DNA from: Treponema sp. UBA937
GTDB taxonomy: Bacteria; Spirochaetota; Spirochaetia; Treponematales; Breznakiellaceae
Direction of reading: 5' to 3'
DNA: 40,595 bases
NCBI GenBank assembly: GCA_002293455.1
Contig: DBDH01000114.1
Coordinates: forward strand, 1 to 40,595
Every line of letters starts with the position of its first letter. Position 1 is the stretch's first letter. The notes below the pieces were generated by a model, which made no database searches, had not been told where the DNA came from, and saw only the letters and a list, made by a program, of their open reading frames with translations. Position numbers and translations under genes: made by a program. Positions 6,297 through 13,521 of this stretch are shown here, one piece after another.

Positions 6297-7025
6297 TTAC
6301 AGATGCCCTTCATCCAGAATGATAATATCGACACGGCGGTTGAAGGCCCGTCCTTCCGGGGTTGCGTCAGAAGCGACAGGAACCGTGCCGGCATAGCCTG
6401 CTACCTGGAAGCGGTTTTCATTCAAGCCGAGACCCGTTAAATACCGAAGGACGCTGATGGACCTGGCTGTTGAAAGCTGCCAGTTGTCCTGCCAAGGGCC
6501 GTTAGGGTCGGTGGGGGTGGAATCGGTATGGCCTTCTACGCGGAATTTGCGGCCAGAAAGGTCATCGGATGCCAATAATTCGGCAACCCGGAGCAGAATC
6601 TCTCTCGTTTCTTCTATATTGATGGTTGCGCTCGCCGAATTGAAAAAAGCATCCGAGGCAAGACTGATAACGATGCCCCGCTCATCCGACGTAACGCTCA
6701 TTTTATTCGTATACCTTTGAGGAGTCAAAATACTGACGGCTTTTCGGACAGCTGTAGCAAGAGACCGTCCCGATTCCATAGCAGGCAGGGACATAACGGT
6801 ATTGCCTAAGTCGGCACTTTTGCCCGCGCTGAGGGTATTGCCGCCTTCAAGGGCGCCCATGCCGATGTTGTTCAAAGCAGAAATCATTTGTTCAACCGAA
6901 ACGCTGTCCGTATCAGAAACATTAAAGAGCGCCGCAAAGAAGCAAAGAAGCAGGGTAACCATATCGGAGTATGTTACAATCCAGTCACCGCTTGCTTTTT
7001 GATCTTCTCTTTTTTTCTTTGCCAT
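6297..7025 (-). CDS. motB: Flagellar motor stator protein MotB
   Basis: MotB anchors the ion-driven stator to peptidoglycan. This 242-residue protein has the short cytoplasmic Lys-rich start, one membrane helix with the ion-binding Asp in VTYSDMVTLLLCFF (Asp about 21), and a linker. A C-terminal OmpA-like peptidoglycan-binding domain follows (about 110-240: EGHTDSTP, NWQLSTARS, FNRRVDI). Length and domain order are normal. It starts 2 bases after motA stops, so stator subunits are coupled. In Treponema fliL and fliM usually follow; here the next gene is an Rpn-type nuclease, so this is a break in the operon. Confidence 0.95.
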   Translation of the reverse strand: MAKKKREDQKASGDWIVTYSDMVTLLLCFFAALFNVSDTDSVSVEQMISALNNIGMGALEGGNTLSAGKSADLGNTVMSLPAMESGRSLATAVRKAVSILTPQRYTNKMSVTSDERGIVISLASDAFFNSASATINIEETREILLRVAELLASDDLSGRKFRVEGHTDSTPTDPNGPWQDNWQLSTARSISVLRYLTGLGLNENRFQVAGYAGTVPVASDATPEGRAFNRRVDIIILDEGHL

Positions 7026-7027
7026 GC

Positions 7028-7810
7028 TTAATCCTTAAGAACTTCCGCTTCAACAGTTTTTCTATCCACAGGATTCAGGAATGATAAGAGCTTCAATCCT
7101 AAAATACGGGGGTTATCGCCCGCCTGAATCGACAAAACGCCTTCGATAATCATTTCTTTCACTTTTACCTCGGACGCGTCCTGCCCTTTCAACTTTCCTG
7201 ACATGGGGATAAACACGATGTTTGCCATGATTGAACCGTACAAAGTTGTGATAAGAGCAACAGCCATGTTAGGACCGATAGAACTTGGATCGTCGAGGTT
7301 TTTCATCATGGCGATAAGACCGATAACGGTACCGAGCATCCCAAGACCGGGAGCCAGCGTTGCCCAAGAATTTACCAGGCCGATTTTCACCCCGTGCCGT
7401 TCCTGTATCTGATTGAGCTCCGTTTCCATAAGCACCCGGATGATTTCAGCGTCGGTGCCGTCTACCACGAGGCGGAGTCCCTTTTTCATGAACTCATCAT
7501 CCAAATCTTCGAGCTCTTCTTCGAGGGCCAGAAGTCCTTCGCGGCGGGCTTTGTCGGAAAAGGCCATCAATTTGGTGATGATTCCCTGCTCTCCAAAATT
7601 CGGAACCTTGAAGATCAATCCAATCGTGCTAAAAATACCGAGCGTCATGGACATAGGATAGTTAATAAAAAGCGCAAAGTACGATCCCACAACAACTATG
7701 AGGAAGGATGGAAGATCCACATAGGTCATGATGCTTCCGCCGGAAGTAAAGATTCCCATGATAACCATGGCGAATGCTCCAACTATGCCTATAATACTCG
7801 CTAAATCCAT
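7028..7810 (-). CDS. motA: Flagellar motor stator protein MotA
   Basis: MotA forms the pentameric ring around MotB and pushes on FliG. The 260 residues show four membrane segments (about 4-24, 34-52, 150-172, 183-206). The large cytoplasmic loop carries ARREGLLALEEELE, and the two conserved Pro regions are WATLAPGLGMLGTVIG and NIVFIPMSGKL. Start ATG 7810 is 9 bases after the flbD stop. It is co-transcribed with flgE-flbD upstream and motB downstream. Nothing is missing or unusual. Confidence 0.95.
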   Translation of the reverse strand: MDLASIIGIVGAFAMVIMGIFTSGGSIMTYVDLPSFLIVVVGSYFALFINYPMSMTLGIFSTIGLIFKVPNFGEQGIITKLMAFSDKARREGLLALEEELEDLDDEFMKKGLRLVVDGTDAEIIRVLMETELNQIQERHGVKIGLVNSWATLAPGLGMLGTVIGLIAMMKNLDDPSSIGPNMAVALITTLYGSIMANIVFIPMSGKLKGQDASEVKVKEMIIEGVLSIQAGDNPRILGLKLLSFLNPVDRKTVEAEVLKD

Positions 7811-7819
7811 AGTATCTGC

Positions 7820-8017
7820 CTACTCCTCGTTTTTAAAAGAACCGATCTGCTTTCGGTATTCGACGATGCGTTCTAAAATTACCGGCACTTTTTCTTTGAC
7901 TATCACATATTTCCCCGAAAGCATGTACAAGGTTGTATCAGGCTTCACTTCGATAGATTCAATCTGATGAGGATTTATGTAATACTGTACTCCGTCTAAT
8001 CTTGTTACCAGAATCAT
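7820..8017 (-). CDS. flbD: FlbD family flagellar protein
   Basis: A 65-residue protein beginning MILVTRLDGVQYYINPHQIE, with the conserved IESIEVKPDTTLYMLSGKY core. This is the short FlbD found between flgE and motA in spirochaetes and some Gram-positives. It is not the Caulobacter regulator of the same name. Its precise role is not established; it is associated with flagellar assembly or motor function. It is preceded by a terminator-like hairpin that separates it from flgE. Confidence 0.9.
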   Translation of the reverse strand: MILVTRLDGVQYYINPHQIESIEVKPDTTLYMLSGKYVIVKEKVPVILERIVEYRKQIGSFKNEE

Positions 8018-8078
8018 ATATACCGCCGTTCTTATTCTACCGGGCTATTCCGCAAAAATCCAGAGGTTCAAATAAAAC

Positions 8079-8114
8079 GATTCCGCCAGCTAATGTACAT
8101 TAACCAACGGAATC
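8079..8114 (-). terminator. Intra-operon hairpin between flgE and flbD (possible attenuator)
   Basis: On the minus strand GATTCCG and CGGAATC enclose a perfect 12-base palindrome TAATGTACATTA (8091-8102), followed by GTTTTATTTG. The structure begins 15 bases after the flgE stop. A partial terminator here would lower flbD-motA-motB expression relative to the abundant hook protein. Confidence 0.55.
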
Positions 8115-8129
8115 AATCAAATAACACTA

Positions 8130-9536
8130 CTACCGTTTCAGGGTCAGCAATTCCTGCAGGAGCTGATCCGCTGTCTGGATTGTCTTGGAGTTTGCCTGGA
8201 AGCCGCGCTGGGTGACGATCATGTTGGTAAACTCGCCCGCCATATCGACGTTGGACATTTCCAATGTTCCTGAAACAATTTTTCCCTTACCGGCAATTCC
8301 CGAAGCGGAAATATTGGCAAGTCCGGAGTTATTGGATTCCACAAAATTGTTGTCGCCTGCTTTTTCAAGGCCTTCCTGATTGGCGAAGCTCGCCATTGCC
8401 ACTTGGCCGATCATGCGGGAAACGCCGTTGGAATACACACCCGTGATGATTCCGCTGTTGTCGATCTTGAAGTTATCAAGATAGCCCATGGCATAGCCGT
8501 CCTGCTCGTTTGCCTTCGTAGAACTTGTTTCCGCAAACTGGGTGATGGTATTCACTACCGCGCCTACATCGCCAAGGTTAAGCGTGAATTCCTGCCTTAC
8601 GGGAATGCCGTCGGCATCGGGGGTAGAACTTTGCACGTCGAAGGCGACATTCATCAAAACCGCGCCGGTTTCCGCGGAGGCATTCCCCGCCGCGTCGGTA
8701 ACGCTTGCCAGCAGGCCGTTGTTGTCAAAGGTAACGGTAAAGGTATTTCCTTCGCCGACAGCCGGAGCCGCATCCCCAAGCCCAATAGATGTGTTGCTAG
8801 GTATCCCGTCATCCACCGGATCAACGGTAACAGCGGCGGTCCACTGGTTGTTCACGCCGGGCACGCGGGTAAAATCTACCTGCATGATATGCGCTTCACC
8901 GAAACTGTCGTAAATTTTGATTGATGTACTCCATGTTCCGCGCAGTAAAGACACCGCGTCTGTTGCTCCTTCGGGAATGAGCGGGGTACGGTTATCGAGG
9001 TTACAGGCAAAGTTGACCATCGTGGTTGCGCGCGCCGGTTCCTTGGAACCGACAGGAATAATCAAGTCCGTGGTTTCCGCGGAAGAGTTGATGATTTGGG
9101 TTCCGCCCGCGTCCTCGGCCATCCAGCCTTGTACCTTCATACCGTTGGCAGGGTTCATCATAGTTCCGTCTCTGTCAACGCCGAACGCGCCGGCCCTTGT
9201 AAAGTAGGTTTTTTCGCCGTCTTTTAAAACGAAGAAACCCGTTCCCTGAATCGCAAGGTCCGTCCCTTTTCCGGTTGTCTCCAAGGAACCTTGCGTATGG
9301 AGCGTATCAATCGATGCCACAGACATGCCAAGACCTACTTCTTTCGGGTTGATACCGCCTAAAGTATCGGTAGGGCGGGCCGCTCCTGATAATTGCTGAT
9401 AAAGCATGTCCTGAAAGAGAGCCCGGTTCTTTTTAAAACCGGTTGTGTTAATATTCGAAATGTTATTACCAATAACATCCATTCTGGTTTGATGATTTTG
9501 AAGGCCGGAAACACCGGAAAACAATGAACGCATCAT
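8130..9536 (-). CDS. flgE: Flagellar hook protein FlgE
   Basis: FlgE polymerises into the hook joining the motor to the periplasmic filament. The 468 residues carry the rod-hook N-terminus (MMRSLFSGVSGLQNHQ, NNISNINTTGFKK), the central LAIQGTGFFVL motif, a hook-specific D1/D2 region, and the conserved C-terminus (EFTNMIVTQRGFQANSKTIQ, LLQELLTLKR). In Treponema denticola hook subunits are covalently joined by lysinoalanine between Lys165 and Cys178. Here a Lys (GSKEP) is at residue 165 and a Cys (NFACNL) at residue 178, matching exactly. The ATG pair at 9536/9533 follows GGAG. It lies 6 bases after flgD. Confidence 0.97.
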   Translation of the reverse strand: MMRSLFSGVSGLQNHQTRMDVIGNNISNINTTGFKKNRALFQDMLYQQLSGAARPTDTLGGINPKEVGLGMSVASIDTLHTQGSLETTGKGTDLAIQGTGFFVLKDGEKTYFTRAGAFGVDRDGTMMNPANGMKVQGWMAEDAGGTQIINSSAETTDLIIPVGSKEPARATTMVNFACNLDNRTPLIPEGATDAVSLLRGTWSTSIKIYDSFGEAHIMQVDFTRVPGVNNQWTAAVTVDPVDDGIPSNTSIGLGDAAPAVGEGNTFTVTFDNNGLLASVTDAAGNASAETGAVLMNVAFDVQSSTPDADGIPVRQEFTLNLGDVGAVVNTITQFAETSSTKANEQDGYAMGYLDNFKIDNSGIITGVYSNGVSRMIGQVAMASFANQEGLEKAGDNNFVESNNSGLANISASGIAGKGKIVSGTLEMSNVDMAGEFTNMIVTQRGFQANSKTIQTADQLLQELLTLKR

Positions 9537-9542
9537 ATCGCA

Positions 9543-9992
9543 TTACTCCTCAAATACTTTAGATACCTGATCCCACTGGTAATAATTACCGTTGACCAAT
9601 ACTTGTGTCATGCCTTCCCTGGTAACCGCTTTTATCGTTCCTTGAATGATGGAATCTCCATCAGTGATCTCTACATTTTTGCCCAAGGCCCCGGTTGCTT
9701 CCGACCCTTGAAGCAGGTTAGCCAACCGGTTAAAATCCTTCGCCATACTGGAAATGTCCCGCAGCGTTTGCAGCTGGGCCATCTGCCCGATAAATTCTTT
9801 ATCTTCCATGGGGGCCGTGGGATCCTGATGGGTAAGCTGGGCAATCAGAATCTTCATGAATTCTTCCTGACCCATTTCCTTGGACTGGGGCTTGCCTTCG
9901 TTTAATTGTGTGTTAAAAAAATCATTTTCCCTTTGTATGGCAGCCAATTCAGAGGCATTGAATCTTGATTGTATTGTAGCAATATCAGACAT
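9543..9992 (-). CDS. flgD: Flagellar hook cap / scaffold protein FlgD
   Basis: FlgD caps the growing hook and is needed for FlgE assembly. The 149-residue protein has the conserved N-terminal region QEEFMKILIAQLTHQDPTAP followed by MEDKEFIGQMAQLQTL, and a short C-terminal beta part (GKNVEITDG, YYQWDQVSKV). It is shorter than enterobacterial FlgD but normal for spirochaetes. It lies between fliK and flgE with gaps of 8 and 6 bases, so the three are one transcript. Confidence 0.95.
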   Translation of the reverse strand: MSDIATIQSRFNASELAAIQRENDFFNTQLNEGKPQSKEMGQEEFMKILIAQLTHQDPTAPMEDKEFIGQMAQLQTLRDISSMAKDFNRLANLLQGSEATGALGKNVEITDGDSIIQGTIKAVTREGMTQVLVNGNYYQWDQVSKVFEE

Positions 9993-10000
9993 ATTTTCTC

Positions 10001-11452
10001 CTAAACTAACATGTCCACCAAGGAAAGATTTCTTCCCCCGGCAGCCGGATGTCCTTCATACTCGGACGGAATCTCATAGCTTGATAAAACAAGACGTTCC
10101 GAAAAGAAGGGGCTCGCTTCCTCTCCTTTCCATTGCTGTCCTGCCTCGCCGTTTCCATGATCCGATGAAAGCGCCATTTCGAGGCTCGCGCTGTCAAAGC
10201 CCGAATCCTTAAAACTCTGTTCCAGTGAATGGATTTCCTTTTCAAAGGCTTTCAAAGCCTCTTCGCTTTCAAGGACTATCCGGCCCGTAACTTTGTTATC
10301 GGCCATCTCAAGGCGAATCTTTATATCCCCCAGGCTTTCCGGCCGAAGCGAAAGCCTGATGAGCCCTTCGCCGTTTTCCTTTAACACAAGCGACGCGTGA
10401 CGGACAATTTCCGTATTCAGGCCGTCCCGAAGTTCACGGGACAGCATGTCCTGAAAGACGCTTGCGTTCCGGTTTTCCCTTGCAAGCCCCCGTTCCTCGC
10501 TTTGACGGCTTCCATCCCGAAGTTCGACAACGATTTCAGCGTCAACCTTCTGATTTGAAAGGGCTTCATCAGCATGATGCGCCAAATCGTGCGCTGTTTC
10601 CTGCGAGGCATTGATCCGATTTTCGGCACTTTCCAGACTAAGCCGTTCCTTTCGTTTGTCTTTGACCTTTCCTTCCTGGGAAGATTCGCGGTTTGCTTCC
10701 GAGGACGCATCCGCGTCGACCAATGCCGGTTTTGCCTGGCTATTGAAAAGATATTCTGTAACAATCGATGCCTTTTCGCTTTCCGCTTTCAGGGCGTCCA
10801 CAAAACCGGGCTGCGGTTGTTCCCCGGATTCAGCGGTCTGTTGATTTTCTCCGGCGTCAAGTGCCGTTTGATCAAACCCTTCGGAAGAAATATCACGCAA
10901 AGAAACATCAGCGCCGGGATGTTCAGACTGAGCGCCGGCTTGAACGAGGGAATGAGTTTTGATAAAGGAATCAGCATGACCGGTTTTTTTAACATCGGCG
11001 TCTGCGGCTAATGTGTTTTCACGGGATTCCTTTTCAAAAGAAATTTCTTCACTTAAACGTTTAGGTTCAAGTTCTCCTGTCGGGGATGCGTTTTTTTCCA
11101 AACCCTCAACATCCTCACCGCCGGATAAGAGTTCCGATTTCCGCGGAAGATAGTCTGTTTCCAGTAATCCTTCCCTGCGAGCGAATAAGGCGGCGATTCC
11201 TTCGTTCCCGTTTGTTTCATCTTCAGGCGATGCCTTCATTTTTGACAAACGGGATGCCTTTTCGGGAAGTAAGCCTTCCTGGGAATGTTCGCTGACGGAC
11301 GCGGCTTTCACTTTTTTGAGAATCCCGTCCAGCAGTTTGGAAAAAGCGTTGGTATCATCTTTTTCTTTTCCTTTAACCGCGTTCTGCCGGATACTATCGG
11401 CATCAGGAGATTCCGTAGCAGCTGCCGTTACTTGGGGGGATAATTGAATCAT
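10001..11452 (-). CDS. fliK: Flagellar hook-length control protein FliK (FlbC)
   Basis: FliK measures hook length and switches export specificity. Of 483 residues, the first ~350 are a low-complexity, Glu/Ser/Ala-rich, poorly conserved ruler region. The C-terminal Flg_hook domain (about 355-445) shows IRLSLRPESLGDIKIRLEMA and VTGRIVLESEEALKAFEKEI. The start is set at ATG 11452 (MIQLSPQ), because a GAGGAGGCGGGAG site lies 4-16 bases upstream. The in-frame ATG 18 bases earlier lies inside that site's own sequence. It heads the conserved fliK-flgD-flgE order. A decayed flbB fragment lies directly upstream. Confidence 0.9.
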   Translation of the reverse strand: MIQLSPQVTAAATESPDADSIRQNAVKGKEKDDTNAFSKLLDGILKKVKAASVSEHSQEGLLPEKASRLSKMKASPEDETNGNEGIAALFARREGLLETDYLPRKSELLSGGEDVEGLEKNASPTGELEPKRLSEEISFEKESRENTLAADADVKKTGHADSFIKTHSLVQAGAQSEHPGADVSLRDISSEGFDQTALDAGENQQTAESGEQPQPGFVDALKAESEKASIVTEYLFNSQAKPALVDADASSEANRESSQEGKVKDKRKERLSLESAENRINASQETAHDLAHHADEALSNQKVDAEIVVELRDGSRQSEERGLARENRNASVFQDMLSRELRDGLNTEIVRHASLVLKENGEGLIRLSLRPESLGDIKIRLEMADNKVTGRIVLESEEALKAFEKEIHSLEQSFKDSGFDSASLEMALSSDHGNGEAGQQWKGEEASPFFSERLVLSSYEIPSEYEGHPAAGGRNLSLVDMLV

Positions 11453-11470
11453 CAACTCCCGCCTCCTCAT

Positions 11471-11670
11471 GAATTATGTTTCGGTACATCGCCGGCATCC
11501 TATCCTGATTGTTTGTTTGGATTATAACAGCCTCCGCTCGCTCCGGCGGCATACCAATTACATTTCGGGCTATGCTCTCGATGTTCACGTTTCTATTATC
11601 GGATGCCGGCTCTTCAATAATGATGGAATTCTCCCGATCTTCCGGCATTTTCTTGCCGGTTTTTCAGTTC
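11471..11670 (-). pseudogene. flbB: Decayed fragment of flbB in its ancestral position
   Basis: A minus-strand reading from 11648 aligns without gaps to the complete FlbB encoded at 28910-29515. Both contain DRENSI, NIESIARN, GM, PERA and a final QD, with 27 of 46 aligned residues identical (11502-11639). Further upstream the similarity continues in another frame (ELKNRQ versus ELEDRQ, about 11653-11670), so a one-base insertion has shifted it. The N-terminal membrane segment is missing because the MerR gene ends at 11707. Downstream, similarity ends and the frame runs into fliK. In Treponema flbB normally precedes flbC/fliK, so this is a relic at the original site. Confidence 0.75.
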
Positions 11671-11706
11671 GTGAAAAGAGTCAGGTTATTCAATTGTAAA
11701 AACAGG

Positions 11707-12027
11707 TCAGATCGTACGTTCCGCTTTATGTACCGTAAAGTATACATCAATCAAATCCGAACGGATTTCGTCGATGCAGGCGCGGATGTCCTGATGTTCG
11801 GACATTTCATGTATCAATTGTTCCCGCGCCCCCTGAATTGTGAAACGGCGGACATACAAAAGATGCTTCAATCTCATGACAACGCGAAGATCGCGGCTGG
11901 AAAAGATTCTTCTTCCAAAATTGTTTTTCTTGGGTCTGAGCAAAGGAATCTCTTTTTCCCAGTAACGGAGGATATGGGATTTTATCCCTGTCAATTTTTC
12001 CACATCGCCAATGGAATAAGACATCAT
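11707..12027 (-). CDS. MerR family transcriptional regulator
   Basis: A 106-residue regulator with the MerR winged HTH (residues 1-72: SIGDVEKLTGIKSHILRYWE, RRIFSSRDLRVVMRLKHLLY) and a short helical dimerisation tail, but no metal-binding Cys cluster. This small type is common in spirochaetes and Bacteroidetes; its ligand is unknown. The first ATG overlaps the der stop in TAATG, so it is translated from the der transcript. Sitting between der and the fliK operon it may be carried along, or it could control the flagellar genes; the sequence does not decide. Confidence 0.85.
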   Translation of the reverse strand: MMSYSIGDVEKLTGIKSHILRYWEKEIPLLRPKKNNFGRRIFSSRDLRVVMRLKHLLYVRRFTIQGAREQLIHEMSEHQDIRACIDEIRSDLIDVYFTVHKAERTI

Positions 12028-13502
12028 TACCTCTTTCGTTTCGCGCCGGACCGCGGCTTCTTTTTCTTTGCGCTCATTTTGGGATGATCAGCCTGCACAA
12101 GAGGCGTTTCTTTTTTCGCGCGGCTTTTGTTTTCCAGTTCTTTGCGGACTGTCAAAGGGTCTTTCCGCGAACCGCGCATTTCAATCAGAATAGGTATCAT
12201 GGAACAACCAAGATCCTTGCGGATTTTATTCCGCAAATACGATTCATAGGCGCTTGTAACAGCATCGGGGCGGCTGGCGAAAAACACGAACTTCACCGGA
12301 TTTTCCGACGTCTGTGTAGCGTACTTGATTTTGAAGCGGGTATTCGGGCCCACGGGAGGCGGATATTCGAGAAGCCACTGTTCGAGCGCCTTATTCAGCG
12401 GCCCTGTATCAACATGCTTTGTAAGCTGCTTGTACATTTTCACCGCGGTATCCAAAAGCGTGTCAACGCCGCTTCCGTCTTTCGCGCTCACCGGAATGAT
12501 GGGAGCGTAATCGAGATGACCGAACATGAAACGCATCCGGTCCGACACGGCGGTAAAGGTATTTTTGATGTCGGGCATCGTGTCCCACTTGTTAAGCACA
12601 AGGATGATGCCCCTGCCCTTTTCCGCGGCGAGCGCGCAAATCTTTTTGTCTTGATCGGTTAGTCCTTCCTGAGCGTCAATCATCAGAAAAACGATGTCCG
12701 CTTCTTCGAGGGTTTTTATCGAACGGTTCACCGAATAGTATTCGATATTTTCCGTAACCTTGCTTTTCCGCCGGATTCCCGCCGTGTCCAACACCTTAAA
12801 AGAATGCTTTTTGTACGAAAACATTCCTTCCACGACATCCCTTGTCGTGCCGGGAATATCGCTGACAATAGAAGCGTCGGAAGATGTCAGCCGGTTTGAA
12901 AGCGTCGATTTTCCGGTATTGGGTTTTCCCAAAAGAGCGATGCGAATAGGCCGGTCTTCAAGATTATCAACCTCGACCTTTGAAAAATCGAGCCGTGAAA
13001 GAACGGCTTCTTCAAGTTCAAGGATATTATCGCCGTGCTCAGCCGAAATCATCAGCACATTTTCAAAGCCAAAAGAAAGAAGGTTCCATGAGTCAGCTTC
13101 GCGTCGTCCGCCTTCGGTTTTATTCACCGCGACAAGCATCCGGCTTTGAAAAGGCCGCAGAAAGTGGATAAACTCTTCGTCTTCAAGCGTCAGTTCGCCG
13201 GCTTCAAGGAGAAGAACGATCAAGTCCGCGCCTTCAAGCGTTTCAAGCGTCTTTTCGACGACAAGATCATCGAGTTCTTCGCGGTCAAGTTTGAAGCCGC
13301 CCGTATCTACCAAATGCACGGGCTTTCCAAGCATGAAACAGTCGGCTTCCACAGGATCGCGCGTAACGCCGGGAGTTGGATCGGTGATGGCGCGCCGTTT
13401 CCGCAGTATCCTGTTGAAGAGCGTGGACTTCCCGACATTCGGGCGGCCGGCCAAAACAACAACGGGAAGATGTTTGTATGTTATATCAGTATCAAATTGC
13501 AT
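12027..13502 (-). CDS. der: Ribosome biogenesis GTPase Der (EngA)
   Basis: Der is the double-GTPase required for 50S subunit assembly. It shows two G domains in tandem: G1 GRPNVGKSTLFNR near residue 19 with DTGG, NKTE and SAEHG, and G1 GKPNTGKSTLSNR near residue 195 with DTAGIRR, NKWD and SAKDG. A KH-like C-terminal domain follows, then a Lys/Arg-rich tail (KKKKPRSGAKRKR). The frame is open further upstream into ptsI, but homology begins only at VVVLAGRPN. ATG 13502 has an AAGGA site 4 bases away, while ATG 13517 is an alternative with weaker spacing. The length of 491 residues is slightly long for the family because of the tail. Confidence 0.93.
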   Translation of the reverse strand: MQFDTDITYKHLPVVVLAGRPNVGKSTLFNRILRKRRAITDPTPGVTRDPVEADCFMLGKPVHLVDTGGFKLDREELDDLVVEKTLETLEGADLIVLLLEAGELTLEDEEFIHFLRPFQSRMLVAVNKTEGGRREADSWNLLSFGFENVLMISAEHGDNILELEEAVLSRLDFSKVEVDNLEDRPIRIALLGKPNTGKSTLSNRLTSSDASIVSDIPGTTRDVVEGMFSYKKHSFKVLDTAGIRRKSKVTENIEYYSVNRSIKTLEEADIVFLMIDAQEGLTDQDKKICALAAEKGRGIILVLNKWDTMPDIKNTFTAVSDRMRFMFGHLDYAPIIPVSAKDGSGVDTLLDTAVKMYKQLTKHVDTGPLNKALEQWLLEYPPPVGPNTRFKIKYATQTSENPVKFVFFASRPDAVTSAYESYLRNKIRKDLGCSMIPILIEMRGSRKDPLTVRKELENKSRAKKETPLVQADHPKMSAKKKKPRSGAKRKR

Positions 13503-13521
13503 AATTTCCTTATTCATATCG

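Noticed and set aside
8403..8924. 173-residue plus-strand frame opposite flgE
   Set aside because: It lies wholly within the well-supported flgE gene on the other strand, and its sequence has no recognisable fold or conserved motif.
11509..12087. 192-residue plus-strand frame across the flbB relic and the MerR gene
   Set aside because: It is antisense to the MerR gene and to the FlbB-like fragment; it has no supporting start signal.
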